Shown: positions 34,127-44,163, numbered from the stretch's first letter. The stretch is DNA of 64,000 bases from Symbiodinium kawagutii (GCA_009767595.1 VSDK01011112.1:603036-667035), one strand, 5' to 3'. Program-made: numbers and translations. Notes: a model not told the origin generated them from the sequence alone.

Positions 34127-34234
34127 TGGTTTATCAATAGCTGGGGGTACTCTCCCAAATCACCCTTTTCAAGGCCCTTTTCTATCATTAAGAGTCTTCA
34201 ACCATCCACTTTTGCGGGATGCCAATCTTGAGAA
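34127..34234. mobile_element. Family A foldback element in a PPR intron
   Basis: GGTGGTTTATCAATAGCTGG at the left and AATCTTGAGAAAGCACCAT at the right. It lies between PPR exons 14 and 13. Confidence 0.75.
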
Positions 34235-34269
34235 AGCACCATTTCTGCATGTTGGGAGCGCCAAGCAAC

Positions 34270-34379
34270 GAGATGAGGTCGGCTGCATGGCCTAAACGCT
34301 GCAGCAGTTGCAAAGCACCAAGCCAGCTCGACGACTTTTCACAGGCACCGATGGCTGCGTTGTAGCTGATGAGATCTGC
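34270..34379 (-). CDS. PPR exon 13
   Basis: Acceptor ACGCAG|G and GT donor ATCTC|GTTGCT. It encodes ADLISYNAAIGACEKSSSW and LGALQLLQRLGHAADLI. Joined to exon 12 it restores a W-to-W spacing of 35 residues. Confidence 0.85.
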
Positions 34380-34565
34380 CTGCGTAGGGATTAGTGAAGA
34401 TTCAAATAGCAACGCCCTGCGGCGCGGTTCATCTGACTGTTCGTTTCACAAGCTGCGACAATTGAGAAAAGCAAAACTAACACAGGCTAACTACCAATGA
34501 TGGAAACGCTTCCGCTACTCAAAATCGGTCATAGCTGGCGGTGAAAGCAGCGATTCTTTTCGCGC

Positions 34566-34652
34566 CTGTAGCGTCCTTTCTTCCATCTTTGCCAAGAGCA
34601 TCATGGCCATCTGCCATGATCCGGCTGAGATGATCGAGTTGAAGCTGATAAC
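34566..34652 (-). CDS. PPR exon 12
   Basis: Acceptor CTTGCAG|G and GC donor CTACAG|GCGCGA, 29 whole codons. It reads VISFNSIISAGSWQMAMMLL and AKMEERTLQ. The GC donor is the site that gives exact repeat spacing into exon 13. Confidence 0.82.
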
Positions 34653-35027
34653 CTGCAAGAGCAAACACGGAATCAGCAGGTGGGGCAGGCCCCCCTGAGT
34701 ACCTGGCCTACCAAGATGAAGCTTGACAAAGTCCCGAACGTTTTGGATAGGATACTGAGACGTAAAATGAGACGATGACGGACTATTTACAGAAAAACAC
34801 TCAACAAGCTTTGCATGTGATCAACTTGAACAGGAGTGGTTTATTGGGTTGAAGCAAGATTGGAACCTCTGACGTACGCTCAAGCAAACAACCAGCAGAC
34901 TGTGAGTTTCTCAAACAGGGATGGGAATGATAAGATATAAGTAACGCATGCAAGAAGACTCGTTGATTATTGCGTATGAAGATCTTGATGCGACTGAGTA
35001 CACAATATCTTGCGCAATCCAAGGAAC

Positions 35028-35114
35028 AGAGGGCTGAATATTTCGTCGATCCATGATGTGCAAGAAACTGATGGCTTCTTGAAGTTTCTCGCACTTTCCG
35101 CAAGCACTGATTGC
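35028..35114 (-). CDS. PPR exon 11
   Basis: Acceptor GGCAAG|G and GT donor CCCTCT|GTTCCT, 29 whole codons. It reads AISACGKCEKLQEAISFLHI and MDRRNIQPS. Leu replaces the usual Trp at repeat position 1. Confidence 0.82.
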
Positions 35115-35387
35115 CTTGCCAAGCGATGCACATCAAAAACTTGGACCTTTGGATACCCAATGCGAACAGAATCGCGCCAGAATGTTCACCTACCCACCAA
35201 CTCTCCAAGAGGGATAGGATGATCCAACAGGTGGCCCTCAAAATAAGCCTTGCGATCGCCAAGTCCGGAAGCATGTTTTCTGGCTACCCACCTGTTCATC
35301 AACGACCAGCTTCAGGCTGTTTTCAGCACAACTCATGGCTGGCTACCCTCGTGATGTGTGGCATGTCCCACCATTGCGCCAAGCTTC

Positions 35388-35468
35388 CGCGTTGAAGCTG
35401 ATGACATCACATCCACCAACGCTTCGCACGGCAAGTGCCTCTTGTGCCTCGTCCAGGAGTGCTATAGC
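35388..35468 (-). CDS. PPR exon 10
   Basis: Acceptor CACCAG|G. It reads AIALLDEAQEALAVRSVGG and CDVISFNA, 27 codons. The donor is GA (GCG|GAAGCT), which yields the canonical FNAAISAC across the junction with exon 11. A GC donor three bases earlier would remove one Ala. Confidence 0.78.
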
Positions 35469-35913
35469 CTGGTGCCCACGCGGCACGGATGTGACGTGAC
35501 TCAATCGTCGCAGAGAATTATGAGAATCATTCAAGGAGTAGCATAGTTACATTTTATACTCTGAATGTCATCATTTACAGTAAATGTCATATGGAACGAA
35601 TTCTTAAATTCACTTCTGGATGATGAATTTGGAATGCAACTATGGAATCCTATGGAATATCATTTACTAAATACAGTATTCTAATTCTAAGAAAATCTGA
35701 CATAAATTCTGATGTTCCACCTGGCATCCGGCAGCAAGGGAAGCTCAGAACCACGGTGAACCTGACACAAGAACCATAGACTCTTCACCCGTGGGCGGCT
35801 CTATCCGTAGCCATGGTGGTAGCCTCCCTGGCCCACGCCATCATTGAGAGGGTAACCAGCTAGCTGAAGGTGCGTTGACGCCATGGCATGCTTTTCTGGC
35901 TGCTTCACCAGGC

Positions 35914-35990
35914 CTCCTGCCATTCATTGGATCTTTCACAGGCACTGATGGCACCATTGAAGGTGAAGAGGTCCGGAAAGTGCTTCACAT
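35914..35990 (-). CDS. PPR exon 9
   Basis: Acceptor TTGGCAG. It reads VKHFPDLFTFNGAISACERS and NEWQE. The GC donor GAG|GCCTGG joins to AIALL of exon 10, giving W-Q-E-A-I-A-L-L. A GT donor 7 bases later would break the frame. Confidence 0.82.
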
Positions 35991-36360
35991 CTGCCAAGGT
36001 CCATCCGAAAAATTGACGGATCCACTGCTTTTGCGGGTTGGTTGGCTGTACCCTATGGCATAGGCTGATGGGTGGTTGAAGCTTGCTTAATGGTTAGTTG
36101 ACTCACCACCAATGGTTGATTGGTTAAGCTTCAACCAATGGTTGATTAACCAATGGTTCGTCAGCTTAATGGTTAATTGATTCATTTCCCACTTGATGAC
36201 TAACCACAACGTGAAGCCTGTGGCCTTCCTGCGCTCGGACTACCTGCATTTTTCCGTCACACAGTATTTGCCAGGAAAATGAGATGTGATCATGAAATGA
36301 TTTCCCATTCATCTGGGATACTTCCTGAAGTTAACCATGAATGATTTTTCCAGTGCTGAC

Positions 36361-36710
36361 CGCAATCAAATTACTTTACTTCGAGTGATCCCCACGGTCT
36401 CATGCCAGTCTGACAAATTTTCTGGCATATATATAAATCATATAAGCATATATTTTCTAGCACGTTTTGACAATCTTTCCAGGTTTGTCACACGTACTGC
36501 CGTTCTATCTGCCATGTCGTCTTCTGACGTTCGGGTCTGGCCGAGCCCACTGGGATCTGCCGCTCCCTGTTCGGGTCCAGCAAGGCCCACTGGCATCTTG
36601 GGGAAGGTGACAGCGAGAAAGAGAAGGAGGAGGAGCCGAAGGAGGAGGAGGAGGAGGAGGACTCAACTCTGATAGAATCTAACGACCCTCACCTGGCAGG
36701 GGAAAAACAC
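36361..36710. mobile_element. Short copy of the composite repeat element (inverted)
   Basis: Begins with TTACTTTACTTCGAGTGATC, the inverse of the flank at about 22485-22515, and ends with CTAACGACCCTCACCTGGCA, the inverse of the flank at about 21005-21035. Between them lie TCTGACA words, two GTTCGGGTC-type units of about 40 bp and a GGAGGA run, in the same order as the long copy. It lies in a PPR intron. Confidence 0.75.
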
Positions 36711-37190
36711 AAATTTGGAAGAGAAAGATTCTCTGTGGAAAAGGTACAAATGTGTATAAACAATTTAAAGTAGAATGCAGAATGTCATTAGCTACATTCA
36801 GTATATTTCAGTATGATATGAGAAAAATATACCCCAAAATGAAATATTAGTGTGATAGAATGCAACCTTATGTTACAATGTTACAACATAGAATGAAATT
36901 GAACAAAGCATTCGATGCTACATATAACTATATACAGTGCCATATTGTTATGTCATCTGAATTATGATTTATAATGATTTATACATGTGCATATTGTGGT
37001 GCTGCTTCTCAAGCAAAAGTATCTAATTTCTACAGCATTGAGTGGCAATCGGAGCAACATATGCACAAATCATATGCAAAAGTTCGTGCCTGTATAAAAT
37101 AATCGAAGTCGCTACTCACACAAAATGGCACAGTGCTCTATAATCACATATAATCACTATTAATCACTATAGCATAGCTTACGAATGGAT
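36710..37190. other. AT-rich intron sequence, nothing recognised
   Basis: Words such as ATATTTCAGTATG and TAATCACTAT; no gene. Confidence 0.6.
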
Positions 37191-37203
37191 GCACACCGCG
37201 GGC

Positions 37204-37336
37204 CTTGAAGTTCTCTGAGGAGTTTCAGGGCTTGGTCAGCTTCGCAGCGGCTGATGAGGGCATTGTAGCTGATGAGGGTGGGCGCTTGCCGATGCAGCTG
37301 CATCTCCCGGAAAAGTTGCATTGCCCAAGGCCACTC
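37204..37336 (-). CDS. PPR exon 8
   Basis: Acceptor GCTCAG|G. It reads EWPWAMQLFREMQLHRQAP, then TLISYNALISRCE, then ADQALKLLRELQ. The GC donor TTCAAG|GCCCGC in phase 1 joins to exon 9 as LQ-D-VKHFPD, putting Asp, Asn, Cys and Trp at their usual positions. A competing GT donor seven bases downstream would shift the frame. Confidence 0.85.
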
Positions 37337-37436
37337 CTGAGCAGGTGGAGGGCCCTATGGGTAGCCCATGTCATTGAGCTTTCCGTGCCAAGTCGGACAG
37401 CTTGGTAGGCTGAAGGGAGTACAACCAGCGCCGACT

Positions 37437-37541
37437 GGTGGTTTCTCAATGGCTAGGGGTACTCCCAAATCATCCTTTGTTAACGATTTATATCATTAAA
37501 CCAACCATTTTTGGGGTCCCCGATTTTCAGAAACCACCGAC
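37437..37541. mobile_element. Family A foldback element in a PPR intron
   Basis: GGTGGTTTCTCAATGGCTAG at the left and CCCCGATTTTCAGAAACCAC at the right, between exons 8 and 7. Confidence 0.8.
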
Positions 37542-37591
37542 TGATTTGGCAGCCAAACCTCCCATGTGCACAGCAATCCTGCAAGGCCAAC

Positions 37592-37631
37592 CTGCGACAC
37601 GCAACCTCGCAAGGCTGTGCTGTAGCCAATC
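37592..37631 (-). CDS. PPR exon 7 (40-bp microexon)
   Basis: Acceptor TCTCAG|G and GT donor CGCAG|GTTGGC. It encodes IGYSTALRGCVSQ, the 'I-S-Y-N-A-A-I-S-A-C' half of a unit, and joins to EW of exon 8. Confidence 0.65.
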
Positions 37632-38544
37632 CTGAGATGCCGAGTCCCTTTGAGTCACGACTCCCGACCCTTCTGAACATCATTGAGCGCATTGAGCATC
37701 CAAATCATATATGGACAGCCCTTTTTGGGATGTTGATCAACTCATTGGAATGGTGATATTCGGTACAAAAGTTCTATCCTAACAGCAGTAGACTGTGAAA
37801 GGGAAATGCGGAAGTGAAAAAACATCCCAAAACTTCATGTGGCAGGGGAAAAGCGCAAACAAACTGTGAGAACAAAGAACGCAAACCAAATGTAAGCAAG
37901 ACGTCCCAGGGGCATGCAGGGGTCCCAAGGCCGAGTTTGGAGCCTAAAATGTCGAATGCCTGTTGCTATTTGGTGAATTTTGGTGATGCATGCACGCCTG
38001 AATGTGCATCTGCGAGTGCTATACAGTGCTATCTGCACGTTTGAATATGATCGTTGCACAGCTATTTCTTCACAAAAAATCGATGTGTCTCACTTCCATG
38101 ACCTTCACAGCAAGTCCCTGTGGCTTCACTTGGAGCCCCCCCTTGGAGCCGCAGGATGCCGATGCCGCTGGCCTCACTTTTCCCGGTCAGACCAGGCTGG
38201 CGAGGTCTACTTAGCTGGCACACTTCACGAATGTGAAGGCTCGGTTGCCCCTGTACTGGACCAGGCCGTGAACAATTCTGTGAGACTGGGGCATTGATCC
38301 AAACGAAAAAGATTCAGAATGGATATGAATGGATGCTATCTGATTTTCGCACCTGGATCAAATCTTCTGCCCGGAAATCCCACATGGAAACAGCATCTTA
38401 TATGCTGGGGGCTTTAGGATTTGCACTGGGAACCACATCCGGCCCCCTGACTGTACAGGACATCTCGCATTCTCGTTGCGGCCATCAGAATTGCGAGTAT
38501 GGATTGTCTTGAAGAGTCTTGTGTTATCAAAAGCAGTCATATCA

Positions 38545-39738
38545 CTAATTAATCGAGTTGCTTCGCTTCATGCAGTCCAGGTGAAGCGAGTTTTCACCCT
38601 CATCAAGCTCCAGAAATGTGTTGCGCACAACAGTTTTGAGGACTGGCGGCTGCAAACAGGACTCACACCCCAGAGTATCTGGTTTGGAATCTTCATGCGA
38701 AATAAAGTGTGGAACAGCATCCTCTGATAAGCACGGTGCGGCGGTTCCTCCATTTGCATGGCGATAGGCTGCTCTGTGTACCTTGAAAGCTTCATTAAAA
38801 GCTGTTCTCAATTGATTCCACTCGTGCCGCACAACGACGCACTGGTATGGAACAAGGTGCCAGCCATCAAGTGTGTCATAAGTCTTCAGCTCGTACCCCA
38901 GTTGCTGCATGAAGCAGTTCAGGTACTCGCTCAGGTAGAACTTCTCACCAGGCTTGAAGCGCCCCCATGAGACCAAACCCAAAGGTTGCCCGCGCGAAAC
39001 TGCGAAGCTGTGCTCTGAACATGGCTCTCCCTGCGGAACCAGTGGGCTTCCACGAGTGTAGCACCGCAGTGACAGTACCAGGTACATCTTTGCATCGATC
39101 CCTCTCATGTCTCGAATCGTGTGGCCGTTCACCAGTCTGTCCATCATGTCGTGCAACATGTCTGTTACATCAGGTAGAAATGGCGTAGTCCAGGAGGCCC
39201 AGGTATCCACAGGACTTCTGAACACAAGGATTGAACGATAGCGGCTGTTGCAGCCGGAGCGTCGGCACATGATCCACATTGCTTCAAAGCCAATGTAGGT
39301 ACAGTTCCCTGCTTGAGGCCAATCCTTGCAAAGTCGATGTGCCCCCTTTACTGGCAGCTGATGATACAAGGCATGGTCGAAACCGTGTCCGAAAAGAACT
39401 AAAGCCAGCCGGATGGTCCAGGACGCACTGGTTCGCTCCAAGAACGCATAGCCCGGCGCATAGGTCTCATGGCATCGGTATTGGTAGGGACAATCAGTCG
39501 CCTGATTCGCCTGACACATGGCATTTACTTCAGGTCTCACGAGAACATCGCGAGGATCCTCAGGAGCATCCTGAACGAAGACGTTCTTTGCATCGATCTT
39601 GATCATGTGGCCACCCCATGGGCATGAACGATGTGAAAGCTCTGCATGTCGCGTTTTGGCCGCCACCTCCCACGTTGTCTCTGACAGGCAACAGGGCGCA
39701 AAGTCCCGCCAGGCAGTGTCGTCTAGGCAGTCAGCCAT
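38545..39738 (-). CDS. Intronless 397-codon gene nested in a PPR intron (probable retrogene)
   Basis: A single frame of 397 codons from ATG at 39738 to TAA/TAG-type stop at 38545, with a stop six nt upstream of the ATG, so the start is secure. The protein is soluble-looking, rich in Cys, His and Trp (about 15 Cys), with segments such as WHLVPYQCVVVRHEWNQL and SILVFRSPVDTWASW. No signal peptide or transmembrane helix is seen and no family is recognised. The gene lies on the same strand as the PPR gene, between its exons 6 and 7. A nearly complete spliced-leader copy 48 nt upstream of the ATG, and the absence of introns in a gene-rich-intron region, indicate origin from a processed mRNA. Confidence 0.85.
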   Translation of the reverse strand: MADCLDDTAWRDFAPCCLSETTWEVAAKTRHAELSHRSCPWGGHMIKIDAKNVFVQDAPEDPRDVLVRPEVNAMCQANQATDCPYQYRCHETYAPGYAFLERTSASWTIRLALVLFGHGFDHALYHQLPVKGAHRLCKDWPQAGNCTYIGFEAMWIMCRRSGCNSRYRSILVFRSPVDTWASWTTPFLPDVTDMLHDMMDRLVNGHTIRDMRGIDAKMYLVLSLRCYTRGSPLVPQGEPCSEHSFAVSRGQPLGLVSWGRFKPGEKFYLSEYLNCFMQQLGYELKTYDTLDGWHLVPYQCVVVRHEWNQLRTAFNEAFKVHRAAYRHANGGTAAPCLSEDAVPHFISHEDSKPDTLGCESCLQPPVLKTVVRNTFLELDEGENSLHLDCMKRSNSIN

Positions 39739-39786
39739 GGCATGCTACGCGAAAGCCTGGACCAAGTCTCAAGCAACAAGACTTCC

Positions 39787-39807
39787 CTTCAGCCAAATGG
39801 CTACGGA
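39787..39807 (-). other. Relic dinoflagellate spliced leader, almost full length
   Basis: The minus strand reads TCCGTAGCCATTTGGCTGAA then G. Compared with the 22-nt dinoflagellate leader it lacks one T of the TTTT run and has G for C near the 3' end. It includes the 5' CCGTAG part that most relic copies have lost, and it precedes the intronless gene in the correct orientation. Confidence 0.85.
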
Positions 39808-39939
39808 ATCCACATAATTACGTAGAAACACCAACCATCTCCAACCCTCTCCAACCCACCCTCAAAGTTCCAAGTTGTTCCAAGTGTCAATCTCCAATTA
39901 CTCCAACTGTTCATAATTCTTCCAAGAATCGCATTGATC

Positions 39940-40160
39940 TTCATGTTGACAGATGCAAAAGTCGTCAACGAACTCAGAGCCCACTGCCATTCTGCCCCCT
40001 TCAATGCTGCACTGCACGTCACAACCGATGGCTTCAAGGGGCGCTTCCTCAGGTCCTCCAACAATAGCACAGCCGCTTGCCACTTTGCAGCGCTCATTGC
40101 TGCGTTGCAACTCACAACATCCCGTGGCGGACCGAAGAACTGCAAGGCATAGCGCCACGC
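39940..40160 (-). CDS. PPR exon 6
   Basis: Acceptor TTCAG|G. It reads AWRYALQFFGPPRDVVSCNA, then WQAAVLLLEDLRKRPLKPS, then WQWALSSL. The donor that keeps the register with exon 7 is GA (GAA|GATCAA split as AA|GA), phase 2. Two units here are shorter than 35 residues. Confidence 0.75.
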
Positions 40161-40506
40161 CTGAACAGCAACTCGTTCTGAATCAAACCTCAATGGTTAC
40201 TATCTGTAAGTTTAGCAAATCAACCACTGAAGCAACAGCAACCAATCGTTGACCCATTCTGAATCAATGGCTACTAGATCCATCGACACCTTTTCAGGAT
40301 CGAACGATCCAACTTTTTCATGAATGTAATTAAAGTTGGCGCCCACCTTACACAATTAGTGCTCGAAACAATGACTGTACATAGTGACATAGGGGTTACT
40401 TTAAGTGAGTACTGAAAAATCCTGTAAAGGACTGAAAAATATATGTGCCGCTTCACCTTGGCTACAAGTGTATTTCTTTGTAGTACTGGGCCTTTGCTTC
40501 ATCTTC

Positions 40507-40662
40507 CGCTGCCTTTTCAAAGGCACTAATGACCGCACTGCTGATCACGACATTGGACTCCAAAGATTTCGTGCTCAATTCCTTCAGGAAAGTTGTCATT
40601 CTTTGCCAAATAACAGCCTTTCCACATGCATTGATGTTGGCACCGTAAACAATCAAATTCGC
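40507..40662 (-). CDS. PPR exon 5
   Basis: Acceptor TCCAAG|G. It reads ANLIVYGANINACGKAVIW, then LKELSTKSLESNVVISSAV, then ISAFEKAA. The donor is GA (GCG|GAAGAT) with exact C-to-W spacing into exon 6, or GC three bases earlier with one residue fewer. Confidence 0.82.
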
Positions 40663-40949
40663 CTTGGATCAAAAGCCATGTAGCAAGGACTGCAAACAGA
40701 TTCAGTGACATGGTAGAGCCTACTAAATCGAAGTTTCTAGGAAGCTAGAGGAAGCGGAATTGGTATTCAAAAGAAAGAACGCTCGTGCAACCACCGTACA
40801 ACATCCTACAATTGTGAGCAATGTTGTGACGAGTTTTCACCGATGAAGCAATTTCAAGAAACAGGAAGAAACAAAACTATCACTGTAAACCACTATTGAC
40901 CACTATTGTATAATCAGTACTAGAAAACTTGCCATGCTTTCTTAGTGGC

Positions 40950-41099
40950 ATCGTCAAAGGTTTGTAGATTCCTCAAAAGTAGTTCAGCCAAAGGCCAGGG
41001 GCCTCCTACAGCGATTGCTGATCCATAAGTGATGACGTTGGGCTGTAGCTTCTGTCGGGTGGTCCCTGTGACCAATAAGTGCAATGCTTTCAGCCACTC
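40950..41099 (-). CDS. PPR exon 4
   Basis: Acceptor TCTCAG|G. Fifty whole codons to a GC donor GAT|GCCACT: EWLKALHLLVTGTTRQKLQP, then NVITYGSAIAVGGPW, then LAELLLRNLQ. The donor choice leaves the unit one residue short; other GC sites are possible. Confidence 0.78.
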
Positions 41100-41152
41100 C
41101 TGAGACCGGGTCCAGCTTGATTAGCTATCGTAATTGATCGTCTTAATCATAT

Positions 41153-41338
41153 GGGTGTTTCTCAAAACAGGGGACCCCCAAAAATGGTTGGTTTATTACT
41201 ATAAATGACTATTGATGGATGATTTAGGGGTACCCCTATTTTGAGAAACCACCATATGGGTGTTTCTCAAAACAGGGGACCCCCTAAATCATCAAATATT
41301 AGCCATTTTGGAGGGTCCCCTATTTTGAGAAACCATCG
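41153..41338. mobile_element. Two family A foldback elements in tandem
   Basis: Copies at 41153-41251 and 41252-41338 share the left end GGTGTTTCTCAAAACAGGGG and lie head to tail in a PPR intron. The junction CATATGG occurs three times, which suggests a target-site sequence. Confidence 0.85.
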
Positions 41339-41624
41339 TATGTATGCATAGAATGTATGTTTATTCGTGCGTGTGTGTTTGAGATACAATATGCAAGCAC
41401 CAAAACATGGTTCTGTGCTCATCATTTCGAAGTGCCGACAAATCTTCGCTCCAATGAGCTGAGGGCAATGCTGGTCACTTGACCAAGGAAGGTGTCCAAA
41501 GCAGCTCATGCTGTATCATCTATGATGCTTGACAGCACGAGCACATTGTGTCCCATGGCTATGCCTCCCAAACTGCAGCTGCTTCGGTAGCTGGTCCCCG
41601 CATCGCCACCCGCCGCCCGTCAGC

Positions 41625-41687
41625 CTGGTGTCTTTTGCATGCACTGATGGCCTGATTGCATTTTCGTAGCCGAGGCGAAGCCGGTTG
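41625..41687 (-). CDS. PPR exon 3 (63 bp)
   Basis: Acceptor AATGCAG and GC donor CACCAG|GCTGAC, 21 whole codons: QPASPRLRKCNQAISACKRH then Q. Joined to EW of exon 4 it gives the seven-residue C-to-W spacing. Tyr and the first Ala of the motif are replaced, so this unit is degenerate. Confidence 0.65.
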
Positions 41688-42134
41688 CTGCATTCATGCT
41701 GGACATGCTCACTATGGCCTCGCGGTGCCACTTTAGTTGTCTTTTTGAGCCCCAGATGCTGCCAAGAAATGAGTTCTCAAACACTTCAGAATATCTTGCG
41801 GTCTCGCGCTGAGAAAAGTCACGTGAAACGGAAATCCTGTATACATAGATTGGTGGATCGATGGATATCAATCAAGAGTGCAGAGTTTCCATCACTACTG
41901 ACGTGTGACAAGCTTGCTAGAGCCTGCACAAAACTGCGCGCTGCTGCGTGAAGTTCCTACAAGTGTAAACTTGTGTGGCATTTTGGAAGTCAAGAAGCTG
42001 CCAGAGGGATCAACAAGAGGCAAATCATCGATCACTTCGCGGCACTTCAGCTGACCCACATTCAGCCACATTCATATACAAAGCATGGATCTCCATGACT
42101 CCATGCTATCAGCTATCTCATGGTATCTCTCAGC

Positions 42135-42669
42135 TTCCAGCGAAGTCAACTCTTTTTGCATAAGACTTCGCAGAGTCTCTTCGAGCTCCCCCAACAATTT
42201 CTGCGTTCGAAAGCAAGATCCGGAGCGTTTTGACGCAGCAAGTGCTGCAGCGTAAGTCACAGCATTGGGTCTCAAGGTGCAGGTCTTCATGTCGTGAAAG
42301 ACATCAAGAGCATGTTGCCATTGCTGGCTTCTTTCAAATGCACATATGGCGGCTGTGTAAGTCACTACATTTGCTCGGTAACTTTCCTTCACTTCACTGA
42401 AGAGGAGGAGTACGTGCTGCCATTCACCTGCTTTCTCACAGGCACTCAAGACCGCATTGCACAGGATGAGGTTGCTTTCCACTCGTTGCCTTTGAAGTTC
42501 ACTGAAGAGGCCTATGGCTTGCTGCCATTTCTGTGCATTCTCGCAGGCACTGATGGCTGCACTGAAGCTGATGACATCGCTTGCTGGTCCCAAAGCAACC
42601 TGAAGTGACAGGGCCAACTGCCAGCAGCTGGCTTTTTCGCAAGCGCTGATGGCTGAATTGTAGCTGATC
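42135..42669 (-). CDS. PPR exon 2
   Basis: Acceptor ACTCAG|G. Five units, for example DVISFSAAISACENAQKWQQ, NLILCNAVLSACEKAGEW and NVVTYTAAICAFERSQQW. The first base completes a Val codon from exon 1. The 3' end is uncertain: the frame stays open to 42072, and a GC site (GAA|GCTGAG) at 42133-42134 is one phase-0 candidate. Confidence 0.88.
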
Positions 42670-42817
42670 CTGAGTCGTCAAGACAATGGGGGGAAAGTAG
42701 GAACGAATCTCTCATGAAGAACTTCATTCCATTCATTCAAGAGTTTCTTCTGAAAAACAACTGTGCGTTAAAAAATTATTCGCAGATCAAAAGGAGGCCT
42801 GGCTGCAAACAAGGAGC

Positions 42818-43584
42818 ACGTTAGGCTCTAGATCTTTGGCTTCCATTTCATTGAGCAAGAGCTGAGCCAGCTGCCATTGCCGACACTTTTCGCATGCACT
42901 GATTGCTGCGTTGTAAGAAATGATGGTTGGATAGATGCGTTTGTCTTGGAGCTGACCCAACAATGCCAAAGAATGTTGCCATTCAGCTGCTTTCTCACAA
43001 GCGCTGATAGCAGCATTCTGCGAAATGATATCCGCTTCCAATCGCAGGCTTTCAAAACAGCTGAGAATATGTAGTGCCATCTGCCATTCTTCTGCTTTTT
43101 CCAAAGCACTCAAGACAGAATTATAGGTGATAATTGTAGACTCCAGTGAGTGTGCTGCCGTCACTTTCAGCAGGGCTAGTGCATGTTCGTACTTTGCGGC
43201 TTGCCCACAAGCACTGATGGCGGAGTTGTAAGTGATGATGTTTCCTTCCACGGCGTTGACTTCTATCTGGCTCAACATGAAAAGAGATTTCTGCCATTGA
43301 GTTGCTTTCTGACAAGCACTCAGAAGCCCCCCCCAGGTAATGACATTTGACAGCAGCATCTTCATGTGGATGTCGGATAGCATGGTCAAAGCCTGCTGCC
43401 ATTCTGCTGCAGCTTCGCATACGCTGATGGTAGCATTGTAAGAGATGACATCTGCCGGCAAACGCTGAATGTGAGCCCAGCACCTCAAGGTTTTGAGCGC
43501 TTCTTGCCAGCGCCCAGCTTGTCTACATGCACTGATCGCTCGGTTGCACTGCACTGGCGATCGATCAGCCACTGTTGAAAGCAT
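42818..43584 (-). CDS. PPR exon 1, seven repeats
   Basis: ATG at 43584 is the first in the frame; the frame is open about 60 nt further upstream, so an upstream exon is possible. The exon holds seven consecutive units, for example DVISYNATISVCEAAAEWQQ, TIISYNAAISACEKCRQWQ and LLLNEMEAKDLEPNV. The donor is GC (AACGT|GCTCCT), phase 2, which yields N-V-I-S-Y-N across the junction. Most units are 35 residues. Confidence 0.92.
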
Positions 43585-43939
43585 GACCACGGGTTGCACA
43601 AAAACGGCAACGGCAAGTTCTGTGTGCCGGTTCTGTGAAGCGGGTCACAAGCGCAACTGTTTCAGGATGCATTCTCAGATGCGATGGCATCTGTAGCTGC
43701 GCATCTACTTCATTGCATCACAGCATGATTTAAGGCTTTGAGCAAACAAACCACACAGGCAGGTTCCAAAATGCTGGCGAAGTGGCACAGGTCTGCTCAC
43801 TTCTACCAGCCTGTCTAATGCAAATGGTGACTCATCTGTTCTACGTTGATAGGTTAGGGTTTTCCTGTAGGATTCTCACTGAAGGTAAATGATGTCTCTG
43901 GATTTCCGCCTCGCCCCTTCCGCTATCCTGTCTTTTCCG

Positions 43940-44115
43940 CTTCATTTTTTCTGTCTCATTTTTCCTCGTTTTCCCTCTCCGTCTCCCCTCTCTCCTCTTC
44001 TCTCTTCTCCTCTCCGCTCTTCTCCTTTCCACTCTTCCTCCGTTCCTCCTCCTCCTCCTCCTCTCCTATCCTCTCCTTCATCTTCCACTTATCTCTCTTT
44101 CATCTTCCATTCCGC
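43940..44115. repeat. Polypyrimidine tract
   Basis: About 170 bases almost purely C/T on the plus strand (CTCTCCTCTT words, a CCT run near 44045-44060). The Glu/Arg-rich minus frame is an artefact of the tract. Confidence 0.9.
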
Positions 44116-44163
44116 ACACGACAACCCTTTTCTAACACACTTGCGCAAAGTCTTGGTACCCAC

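Larger units (their letters stand above)
31400..43584 (-). other. PPR-protein gene: at least 16 exons
   Basis: Summary of the exons listed below. Each carries parts of pentatricopeptide units of the form W-x-x-A-L-x-L-L-x-x-M ... D-V-I-S-Y-N-A-A-I-S-A-C-E-K. PPR proteins usually bind single-stranded organellar RNA. Joining the exons at the sites given keeps the repeat in register and the phase consistent at fourteen of the fifteen junctions; the join after exon 2 is not fixed. At least 18 units are visible. Introns range from about 0.1 to 2.3 kb and hold family A elements and the intronless gene at 38.5-39.8 kb. A targeting peptide was not identified; upstream exons may be missing. Confidence 0.88.

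Noticed and set aside
35806..35822. CCGTAGCCATGGTGG on the plus strand, similar to the spliced leader
   Set aside because: Two mismatches in the core, no downstream plus-strand frame, and opposite to the local gene direction.
43841..44032. Arg/Glu-rich minus frame
   Set aside because: Encoded by a polypyrimidine tract; no splice signals or complexity.
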